Positions 51,201-59,028 of a stretch of 64,000 nt of DNA are shown piece by piece (position 1 is the stretch's first letter; the number at the start of each line of letters is the position of its first letter). Source of the DNA: CAVVYV01 sp963752585 (GTDB lineage: Bacteria > Actinomycetota > Thermoleophilia > Solirubrobacterales > 70-9); the NCBI GenBank assembly GCA_963752585.1, contig CAVVYV010000008.1:248001-312000 (forward strand), given 5' to 3'. The translations under genes and the position numbers were made by a program. The notes beneath the pieces are model-generated. The model did no database searches, was not told where the DNA came from, and worked only from the letters and a program-made list of their open reading frames with translations.

Positions 51201-54055
51201 CCGCAGCCGGTGTTGTTGCCGCAGCGAGGAGCAGGTGTAGCAACTGCCGGTCCGCTGCATCATCCCGCCGCACTGATCGCAGGCGGGGCCGAGCTCGAGC
51301 GCCCTCGATCGCCGCCGGGATGCACCGGAGGCGTCTCGGTCAGCGCCGCGGTCGCCGGCTTCGCCTCGGCCTTCGGCTCCGGCGACTCGGACTTGGCCTC
51401 GCCGTTGGAGTGGCCGTTGCCCTCCCCGTTCGCGTGGCCGTTGCCGCCGTTGCCGCCGCCGTTGCCCTCGTCGATCGGGAAGGACTGCTGGGCCTCCTTG
51501 CGGGCGCGGACCTCGTCGGTGAGGATGCCGAGCTGCTCGAGGTAGTCGGTGTCGTCGATGAAGCGGCTGGCGAGCCAGCGCATGATGTAGTCGGGCAGCG
51601 ACTTGGCGAACGGGATCTCCGGGTTGCGGGTGATCCCCTCCGGCTCGAAGCGCATGTAGCTGAACTTGCTTGCACGAAGACCTCGAGCGGCACCCCGTAC
51701 TGGAGGCCGATCGAGATCGCGGTCGCGAAGGCGTTCATCAGGCCCTTGCATCGTCGAGCCCTCCTTGCCGATGTCGGTGAGGAAGATCTCGCCGAGCGAG
51801 CCGTCCGTCGTACTTGCCGGCGGTGATGTAGCCCTCGTGCATCGCCGATCGAGAACTTGTGGGTGATCGACTCGCGCTCGCGCGGCATCTTCTTGCCGCT
51901 CCGGCAGCGGCGGACCTCGGCGGCCTCGGCGGCCGGCTCCGACTTCTTCTCGCCGGCGTCGGTCTTCAGCGCCTGGGCCGTCTTCGAGCCGTCGCGGTAG
52001 ATCGCGAGCGCCTTCAGGCCCTGGGTCCAGCCATAGGTGTAGGCGTCGGCGATGTCCGCGACCGTCGCCGACTCCGGCAGGTTGACCGTCTTCGAGATCG
52101 CCCCCGAGATGAACGGCTGGGCGGCGGCCATCATCTCGATGTGGCCGGTGTGCGAGATCGAGCGCTCGCCGACGGCGACGTCGAACACCGGCAGGTGCTC
52201 GTCCTTGAGGCCGGGGGCGCCGATGATCGTGTTGTGCTCGTTGATGTAGGCGTCGATCTGCTCGATCTCCGAGTCCGAGTAGCCGAGCGTCTCGAGCGCC
52301 AGGTTGACCGAGCGGTTGACGATCTTCATCTGGCCGCCGCCGACCAGCTCCTTGAACTTGACCAGGGAGAAGTCGGGCTCGATCCCGGTCGTGTCGCAGT
52401 CCATCAGGAAGCTGATCGTCCCGGTCGGCGCGAGCACCGTCGCCTGGGCGTTCCGGTAGCCGTGCTGCTCGCCGAGCGCGACGGCCTCGTCCCAGCTCTC
52501 CCGGGCGGCGTGCAGCAGCCCCTCCTCGACCAGCTCGTCGTCGATCTCGTACGCCTTGGCCTGGTGCATCCGCATCACCTCGTTGTGAGGCTCGCGGTTC
52601 ACCGCGATAGCCGTCGTAGGGGCCGACCGCGGCGGCGACCTCGGCCGACTTCCGGTAGCCGCGGCCGGTCATCAGCGCGGTGATCGCCCCGGCCATCGCC
52701 CGCCCCTCGTCCGAGTCGTAGGGCAGCCCCTCCGCCATCAGGAGGGCGCCGAGGTTGGCGTAGCCCAGCCCGAGCTGGCGGAACGCCCTCGCGTTCTCGG
52801 TGATCTGCTCGGTCGGGTAGCTGGAGAACCCGACCAGGATCTCCTGGGCGAGGAAGACGATGTCGACGGCGTGGGTGAAGTCGTCGACGGCGAAGCTCCC
52901 GTCCTCGTTCCGGAACTTCATCAGGTTGAGCGAGGCGAGATTGCAGGCCGAGTCGTCGATCGACATGTACTCGGAGCAGGGGTTGGAGGCGGTGATCGGC
53001 CCGGTGTTCGGGTCGGTGTGCCAGCGGTTGATCGTGCTGTCGTACTGGATCCCCGGGTCGGCGCACTGCCAGGCGGCGTCGGCGATCTGCTCCATCAGCT
53101 CGCGCGCCTTCACCGTCTTGATCGCGCTGCCGTCGGTGCGGGCGACCAGGTCCCAGTCCTCGTCCTTGGCGACGGCCTCCATGAACTCGTCGGTCACCCG
53201 GACCGAGTTGTTCGCGTTCTGGAACTGGACCGAGGCGAACGCCTCGGAGTCCAGGCGCATGTCGAAGTCGGCGGCCTTCAGCGCCGCGGCCTTCTTCTCC
53301 TCGTCGGCCTTGCACCAGATGAACTTCTCGATGTCGGGGTGGTCGACGTCGAGGACGACCATCTTCGCCGCCCGGCGGGTGCCGCCGCCCGACTTGATCG
53401 CGCCCGCCCAGGAGTCGGCGCCGCGCATGAAGCTGACCGGGCCCGAGGCGATCCCGCCCTTGGAGAGCGGCTCCATCGAGCCGCGGATCTTCGAGAGGTT
53501 GATCCCGGAGCCCGATCCGCCCTTGAAGATGATCCCCTCCTTCGTGTTCCAGGAGAGGATCGAGTCCATGTCGTCCTCGACGCTGAGGATGAAGCAGGCC
53601 GAGGCCTGCTCCTGGCCGGGCGGCTTCCAGCCGACGTTGAACCAGACCGGGGAATTGAAGGCGGCCTTCTGGTTGACCAGGATGTGCGAGAGCTCCGCCT
53701 CGAACGCGTCGCCGTCCTCGTCGCTGGCGAAGTAGCCGGCCTCGCGGCCCGCCTCGGCGATCCTGCCGGCGACCCGGTTGACCATCTGCTTGACCGAGAA
53801 CTCGCGGTCGGGCGCGCCGGGCTGCCCGCGGAAGTACTTCTGGGCGACGATGTTGGTCGCGTTCTGCGACCAGCTCTTCGGGAACTCGACCCCGCGCTGC
53901 TCGAAGGCGGGCTTCTCGGGGTCGCCGATCACCGCGTCGCGGATCTCCCAGTCGAGCTCGTCGAAGGGATGGACCCCCTCGGTCGAGAACCGGCGTTCGA
54001 TGACCAGGCCTCTCTCGCTCGTCATCCCCGACTTCGACGCAGCCCTGGCCATCAT
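51197..54055 (-). CDS. nrdJ: Vitamin B12-dependent (class II) ribonucleotide reductase, frame breaks in 3' half
   Basis: Reduces ribonucleotides to deoxyribonucleotides with adenosylcobalamin. About 940 residues. The N-terminal part (IVAQKYFRGQ, AFNSPVWFNVG, FKGGSGSGINLSKIRGSMEP) and the catalytic NPCSEYMSIDDSACNLASLN are intact up to GYRKSAEVA. Breaks follow near 52607, 51845, 51801-51808 (tandem CCGT CCGT), 51745, 51670, 51300 and 51224. The end has the redox/zinc tail CDQCGGMMQRTGSCYTC, ending GNNTGCG. A Gly/Asn-rich linker precedes the tail. ATG 54055 overlaps the nrdR stop as ATGA, and GAGAGGAG precedes it. Confidence 0.9.
51801..51808. repeat. 4-bp tandem duplication coinciding with a frame break in nrdJ
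   Basis: CCGT CCGT on the plus strand. Deleting one unit restores GKYDGSLGEIFLTDIG, the conserved NrdJ reading. Confidence 0.6.
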
Positions 54056-54552
54056 CCAGCTCCTCTCGTTCGCTCTCTGTGGGTGGGCCGTTGAGCATCC
54101 TTCACCGACCGGACAGAACCCGGCTCCGCGGAACTCCGGATATTGCGGGGGTTTTCTGAGGATTCCGGAAGCGTCCCGGCGAACTGGAGGAAGGCGCCGT
54201 GGTCGAGGTCGCGGAGGCCGTCGAGACAGATCTCGCCGATCCGCTCGGCGCTCAGCTCCCCCGAGGCCTGCGCCGCGCGCTCGACCGCGTCGACGATCTG
54301 CTCGAGGTCGCGCGGATCGACGTCCCGCTTGTGGGTCGCGCCGAGGAGGGCCGAGCGGAGCTTCGCCCGGTCGAAGAGCTGGCGCTCGCCGCTTCGCTTG
54401 ATCACCCAGGCCGGCTCGGGCTCGCGGCGCTCGAAGCTGGTGAAGCGCCGCCCGCACTCCTTGCAGGAGCGGCGGCGGCGGATCGCCGCGCCGCCCTCGG
54501 ACGAGCGGGTCTCGAGGACCTGGGTTTCGGCTCCGCAGGCGGGGCAATTCAT
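54052..54552 (-). CDS. nrdR: NrdR transcriptional repressor of ribonucleotide reductase
   Basis: A 166-residue protein. An N-terminal zinc ribbon (MNCPACGAETQVLETR, SCKECGRRFTSFERRE) precedes an ATP-cone domain (AWVIKRSGERQLFDRAKLRS, LEQIVDAVERAAQASGELSA, ERIGEICLDGLRDLDHGAFL). NrdR senses dATP/ATP and represses nrd genes by binding paired boxes. It is unusual in ending FLQFAGTLPES, where most have the FASVYR block, and it has an extra tail to the nrdJ start. The start is ATG 54552 with TACACT seven bases upstream. It heads an operon with nrdJ. Confidence 0.9.
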   Translation of the reverse strand: MNCPACGAETQVLETRSSEGGAAIRRRRSCKECGRRFTSFERREPEPAWVIKRSGERQLFDRAKLRSALLGATHKRDVDPRDLEQIVDAVERAAQASGELSAERIGEICLDGLRDLDHGAFLQFAGTLPESSENPRNIRSSAEPGSVRSVKDAQRPTHRERTRGAG

Positions 54553-54554
54553 TA

Positions 54555-54611
54555 CGCACAGTGTACTAGGGGTGGTGTCTCGGCGAGTTCGTTAACACGC
54601 TAGATATAGGG
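54555..54611. promoter_or_regulatory. Candidate paired NrdR boxes and nrdR promoter
   Basis: Two related patches occur upstream of nrdR: TACGCACAGTGTACTAG (54553-54569) and AACACGCTAGATATAGGG (54594-54611). Their centres are about 42 bp apart, close to four helical turns, the kind of spacing NrdR needs. The near patch contains the minus-strand -10 TACACT (54560-54565). The fit to the ACACTATATATTGTGT consensus is only partial. Confidence 0.35.
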
Positions 54612-54697
54612 TCACGCAGCTCGGAATCCGGCGCGTTTTCCGGCTCCTGTGATCGCGCACACTGATCGCGGGGCGAGTGCGGCTATGGTCTCGCCCG

Positions 54698-55504
54698 ATG
54701 GTGGCGAGCGGGGATGAGGCGCGCTCCGGGCCCGACCCGATCGGGGCCGCGCGCGACGCCGCCGAGGCGGCCGGCGAGCGCTTCGACCAGGCGCGCGCCG
54801 ACGCCGGCGAGCGGCTCGGCGCCGCTCGCGATGCGGCCCGCGCCAAGGCGGAGGCCGCGGCCAGCGCGATCCCGAAGCCCAGGCTTCGCGGCGTCTCCCA
54901 CCAGTGGGCCTTCTTCTGCTCGCTGCTCGCCGGCGCCGCCCTGGTGATCCTCGCCCCGGAGGGCGAGGCGACCTTCGCCGCCTCGGTCTACGCCGTCAGC
55001 CTCTCGGCCCTGCTCGGGGTGAGCGCCCTCTATCACCGGGTCAACTGGCGGCCGGCGGCGCGGCGGTGGATGCGCCGCCTCGACCACACGATGATCTTCC
55101 TGCTGATCGCGGGGACCTACACGCCGTTCGCGCTGCTGGTCCTCCACGGCGCCCTCGCCGAGGTCGTCCTGATCGCGGTCTGGGCGTTCGCCGCGGCGGG
55201 GATCATCCTCAACCTCGCCTGGTGGAACGCGCCGAAGCCGGTCACCGCGGCGGTCTATCTCTCCACCGGCTGGATCGCGGTGCTCGCCTTCCCCCAGCTC
55301 TGGGACGGCCTCGGCCCGGTCGGCTTCGGCCTCCTCGCCCTCGGCGGCGCCCTCTACACCGCCGGGGCGATCGTCTACGCCCGCCGCAGCCCCGACCCGC
55401 GGCCGGAGGTGTTCGGCTACCACGAGATCTTCCACCTGCTGGTGATCGTCGCCGCGGCCTGCCAGTTCGCGGCGGTGGCGATCTACGCGCTGCCGGCGGG
55501 CTAG
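54698..55504 (+). CDS. Hemolysin III / TrhA-family membrane protein with helical N-terminal extension
   Basis: A 268-residue protein. Residues 1-65 are a charged Ala-rich amphipathic stretch (ARDAAEAAGERFDQARADAG, ERLGAARDAARAKAEAAAS) with no membrane segment. The seven-helix hemolysin III core follows: VSALYHRVNW, MRRLDHTMIFLLIAGTYTPF, and FGYHEIFHLLVIVAAACQFA, whose H and D residues form the PAQR-type zinc site. Members tune membrane energetics and fluidity. TATGGT (54684-54689) lies 8 nt before ATG 54698, so the upstream GTG 54677 is unlikely. Confidence 0.88.
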   Translation: MVASGDEARSGPDPIGAARDAAEAAGERFDQARADAGERLGAARDAARAKAEAAASAIPKPRLRGVSHQWAFFCSLLAGAALVILAPEGEATFAASVYAVSLSALLGVSALYHRVNWRPAARRWMRRLDHTMIFLLIAGTYTPFALLVLHGALAEVVLIAVWAFAAAGIILNLAWWNAPKPVTAAVYLSTGWIAVLAFPQLWDGLGPVGFGLLALGGALYTAGAIVYARRSPDPRPEVFGYHEIFHLLVIVAAACQFAAVAIYALPAG

Positions 55505-55532
55505 CCGGCTCACCTAGAGTGCGCGGCCGCGA

Positions 55533-56431
55533 ATGGCCGCGGTCGAGATCAACGGGATCAGCAAGCGGTTCGGCTCGGTGCAGGCCGTCTCCGATCTCTC
55601 CTTCGAGGTCGAGGCCGGCCGGGTAACCGGCTTCCTCGGCCCGAACGGCGCCGGCAAGAGCACGACCCTCCGGATCCTCCTCGGGCTGGTTCATCCGAAC
55701 GGCGGCACCGCCACCTTCGACGGGCGCGACTACGAGCGAGCTCGAGCATCCGAGCGCCGAGGTCGGCGCGGTGCTCGAGGACGCGAGCTTTCATCCCGGC
55801 CGCAGCGGCCGCAACCACCTGCGGATCCTCGCCGCGGCCGGCGGCCACCCGCCCTCGCGGGTCGAGGAGGTGCTGGAGCTGGTCGGGATCGCCGACGCCG
55901 GCGACCGGCGGGTGAAGGGCTACTCGATGGGGATGCGCCAGCGGCTCGCGATCGCGGCGGCGCTGCTCGGCGACCCCGAGGTGCTGATCCTCGACGAGCC
56001 CGCGAACGGGCTCGACCCGCCCGGGATCCGCTGGATGCGCGACCTGCTGCGCTCCGAGGCCGGCGCGCGGCCGCGCGGTGCTGGTCTCGAGCCACCTGCT
56101 CTCCGAGGTCTCCCAGAGCGTCGACGACATCGTCGTCATCTCGCACGGGGAGCTGCGCGCCAGCGGTCCGCTTGCAGGAGGTGATCGGCCAGGCCGAGGG
56201 CGGGGTGACCCGGGTCCGTGCCCGCGAACGCGAGGCGCTCGGCCGGGCGCTGGCCGAGCCGGGATCGAGTACGAGCTGGACGATTCCGGCGCGCTGCTGG
56301 TCCGCGGCGTCGCGCCGAGCGGTCGGCGAGGCCGCCAACGAGCACCGCGTCGCGCTCGTCCGAGCTGGTCGCGGTCGCGCCGCTCGCTCGAGGACGTCTT
56401 CTTCGAGCTCACCGGGAGTGAGGAGGAGTGA
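55533..56431 (+). CDS. ABC transporter ATP-binding protein (export type), frame breaks
   Basis: Walker A is FLGPNGAGKSTTLRILLGL, the signature is VKGYSMGMRQRLAIAAALLG, Walker B is VLILDEPANGLDPPG and the H-loop is in VLVSSHLLSEVSQSVDDI. The C-terminal part is ERxALGRALAEPG-like and ends RSLEDVFFELTGSEEE, the drug-exporter (DrrA/CcmA/BcrA) tail. Breaks occur at 55733-55740 (tandem CGAG), near 56083, 56168 (an extra T in CCGCTTGC), 56263, 56320 and 56355. TAGAGT lies 12 nt before the ATG. It overlaps the permease start by GTGA. Confidence 0.85.
55733..55740. repeat. 4-bp tandem duplication coinciding with a frame break in the ABC gene
   Basis: CGAG CGAG. Removing one unit gives GRDYELEHPSAEVGAVLED, a normal DrrA-type reading. 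Confidence 0.6.
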
Positions 56432-57177
56432 GCAGGCTTCTCCGCGCCGAGCTGATCAAGCTCCGCACGACGCGGACCTTCTACGCGCTCGCCGGCGTCG
56501 CGATCGGGATCTCGCTGCGTGATCACGATCCTCGTCGCCTCGCTCACCGAGCCGACCGAGGACTCGGTCCTCACCGACGTCTTCCGGAACGACACCAGCA
56601 GCCTCTTCATCATGATCCTGGCGATCGTCGGGATCACCGGCGAGTGGCGCCACCGGACGATCACCAGCTCGCTGCTGGCGGCGCCGGACCGGATCCGCTT
56701 CCTCGCCGCGAAGACCCTCGCCTTCGCCGCCGCGGGCGCCCTGCTCTCGATCGCGATCTCGATCTCGATCGGGATCATCGGCTACGCGATCCTCGAGTTC
56801 CGCGACCTGCCGACGCCCGAGCTCGGCGAGCTGATCGAGCAGTTCGCGCGCAACGCCGGCGTCGCGGCGCTGCTCGGGCGCGTTCGGGGTCGGCATCGGC
56901 AGCCTGATCCGGAACCAGCCGACCGCGATCGTCACGATCCTGATCTTCGCGTTCGTGGTCGACCCGATGCTGGGCAGCGCTCGCGCCCGGCGGTCGAGCG
57001 CTTCAGCCCGACTCGGCGCGCTGCCCAGCGCGATCCAGGGCCTCGATCCCGACGACGTCGGCACTCGCCGACGTCGAGTTCCTCGCCGTCGGCCCAGCAA
57101 TTGCCCTGATGGTCGTCTGGATCGGGGCGCTGTTCGCGGCCGGCGCGGCGCTGCTGCGGGCTCGCGACGTCGAGTAG
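56428..57177 (+). CDS. ABC-2 type permease, frame breaks
   Basis: The membrane partner of the ABC ATPase, about 245 residues. Start GTG 56428 (MSRLLRAELIKLRTTRTFYA) has the basic ELxKLRTxRxxY leader of ABC-2 permeases. Hydrophobic segments include YALAGVAIGISL, SLFIMILAIVGITGEW with RHRTITSSLLAAPDR (the typical cytoplasmic loop), AKTLAFAAAGALLSIAISIS, and IALMVVWIGALFAAGAALL before ARDVE. Breaks are near 56518, 56878, 56990 and 57062. With the ATPase it should export a hydrophobic drug or lipid. It ends 8 bp from the convergent siroheme synthase. Confidence 0.8.
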
Positions 57178-57184
57178 GGGCGGA

Positions 57185-57937
57185 CTAGGCGGAGGCGCCG
57201 AGGGCGGCGGTCGAGCGCTCCTTCGCCGCCTCGATCAGCTCCAGCAGCTCCCGCTCGCGCCCGTCGCGGACCAGCTCGACCGGGTCGGGGTCGCCGTTGA
57301 CGATCCCCTCGAAGAACTCCTTGCGGTCCTGATATGTGGGGAGGGTGGCCTTGGCCCAGCCGCGGTGGTCGTTGAGGATCACCGCGAGGCGGGCGTAGGG
57401 CTCGCCGAACTCCTCGGCGATCTCGCGCTTCATCCGCTTCGCCAGCGCCGGGGAGGCGCCAGCGGTCGAGATCGCGATCGCGAGCGGACCGCTGCGGACG
57501 ATCGCCGGGAGGATGAAGTTGCAGAGCGGCGGCACGTCGACGACGTTGACCAGCATCGCCCGCCGCTCCGCCCCCTCGGAGACGGCGATGTTGACCTCGG
57601 TGTCGTTGGTCGCCGCGATCGCGAGGAAGGCGCCGTCGAGGTCGGAGTCGCTGAACTCGCGGCGCTCCCAGCGGATCGAGCCCTCCTTCGCGTACTCGGC
57701 GAGCTCGGGGACCGCGTCGGGGGCGATCAGGGTGACGTCGCCCTCGCAGAGCAGCAGGCCCTCGACCTTCTCGAGCCCGATCTCGCCGCCGCCGACGACC
57801 AGGCAGCGCCGGCCCTTCAGCTTCAGGGCGGCCATATATAGAGGGGTCTCGAGCATGTCGCGGACGCAGGTCTGGTCGCAGATCCCGCGCTTGAACTGGC
57901 AGACGCACTCCTTGCCCTCGAATGCCTGGGCAGGCAT
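57185..57937 (-). CDS. Siroheme synthase, precorrin-2 dehydrogenase/ferrochelatase part (Met8/CysG-N type)
   Basis: A 250-residue NAD-dependent enzyme making siroheme from precorrin-2. The Rossmann loop is CLVVGGGEIGLEKVEGLL, followed by VTLIAPDAVPELAEYA, FLAIAATNDTEVNIAV, MLVNVVDVPPLCNFILPA and AIAISTAGASPALAKRMKRE, all Met8/CysG-N landmarks. Before the loop is a 35-residue extension with four Cys (ECVCQFKRGICDQTCVRDM), not usual for the family. Siroheme is the cofactor of the sulfite reductase at 27016. TAACCT (57945-57950) is 7 nt before the ATG and overlaps the upstream gene's stop. Confidence 0.9.
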   Translation of the reverse strand: MPAQAFEGKECVCQFKRGICDQTCVRDMLETPLYMAALKLKGRRCLVVGGGEIGLEKVEGLLLCEGDVTLIAPDAVPELAEYAKEGSIRWERREFSDSDLDGAFLAIAATNDTEVNIAVSEGAERRAMLVNVVDVPPLCNFILPAIVRSGPLAIAISTAGASPALAKRMKREIAEEFGEPYARLAVILNDHRGWAKATLPTYQDRKEFFEGIVNGDPDPVELVRDGRERELLELIEAAKERSTAALGASA

Positions 57938-57944
57938 GAGGCGA

Positions 57945-57950
57945 AGGTTA
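57945..57950 (-). promoter_or_regulatory. -10 hexamer TAACCT inside the upstream gene's end
   Basis: TAACCT on the minus strand is 7 nt from ATG 57937 and shares bases with the epimerase stop codon (57948-57950), so siroheme synthase can be transcribed on its own. Confidence 0.4.
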
Positions 57951-58884
57951 CGCGAGGGTCCCCTTGAGCCCGGTTTCCAGGGACTTCTGGGCTCGCCAGC
58001 CCAGCTCGCGCTCGGCGAGGGCGGGGTCGAGCGCGGTCCGCTGGACCTCGCCGGTCGCGGGCGGGGGCGAAGCGCGGCTCGAAGTCGTCGCGCCCGGCGA
58101 GGCGCCCGACCGTCTCGGCGAGCTCGAGCACACTCGTCTCGACCCCGGTGCCGATGTTGAAGGGCCCGGCTTCGCCCGATCCCTGCCGCGGCGAGCATCC
58201 CCGCGACGACGTCGGCGACGTGGACGTAGTCGCGGGTCTGGAGGCCGTCGCCGAAGACCGTCGGCTGGCCGCCGTCGCGGGCGAGGTCGCTGAAGATCGC
58301 CACCACCCCCGCCTCGAGCGCGGGGTCCTGGCGGGGGCCGTAGACGTTCGCCGAGCCGGCACGGTGGTGGCTGCGATCTCGCGGGAACGGCCATAGAGCC
58401 CGACGTAGCCCTCGGCGGCGAGCTTGCTCTGCCCGTAGATGGAGTCCGGCGCGCAGCGCGCCGCCTCGGCGAAGGGCAGCTCCTCCTCGCGCCCGACCCC
58501 CTCTCCATATATGGCGCCGCCGGTCGAGGTGAAGACGAGCCGCGACGCGCCCACCCGGCAGGCGGCCTCGAGCACGTTGAGCGTGCCGATCACGTTCAGG
58601 CGGGCGTCGAAGGCGGGATCGGCCATCGACTTGCGGACGTCGATCTGGGCGGCGAGGTGGAAGACGGCCTCCGGCTTGAACGCCTCGAAGGTCGTCAGCA
58701 GCACCCGGGCGTCGGTGATGTCACCGACCTCGAGCGTCGCCCCGTTCGCCTTCGCCTGCTCGAGGTTCTCGTGCTTGCCGGTGGAGAGGTCGTCCACGAC
58801 CAGGACCTCGTCTCCGCGCGCGACCAGGGCATCGACCAGGTGGGAGCCGATGAAGCCCGCGCCCCCTGTGACCAGGGCCCTCAT
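57948..58884 (-). CDS. NAD-dependent sugar-nucleotide epimerase (GalE-like), frame breaks
   Basis: About 305 residues. It starts MRALVTGGAGFIGSHLVDAL (NAD loop), then VFHLAAQIDVRKSMADP, TSTGGAIYGEGVGRE, IYGQSKLAAEGYVGLYGR (YxxxK), and in other frames SANVYGPRQDPALEAG, VFGDGLQTRDYVHVADVV and FNIGTGVETSVLELAETV. The end is ERELGWRAQKSLETGLKGTL. Breaks occur near 58355, 58182 and 58068. The pattern is that of UDP-glucose/UDP-GlcNAc 4-epimerases that make galactosyl precursors for surface glycans. TACGCT (58891-58896) is 6 nt before the ATG. Confidence 0.82.
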
Positions 58885-59028
58885 GCCCGCAGCGTAACCG
58901 TGCCGATAGCCCGACGTGGCCGAAAAATCGGCTTGCGCCCGAAAACCCCCTGCTACCCTCGCCGACCCAGTCGACCGAAACGGCGCCGGAAGGGTCATCT
59001 TGACCCGCGGCTACCGTGAACAGACGCA

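Noticed and set aside
54060..54180. Cobalamin riboswitch before nrdJ
   Set aside because: nrdJ needs B12, but the region lacks the B12 box and the conserved core, and it lies within the nrdR frame.
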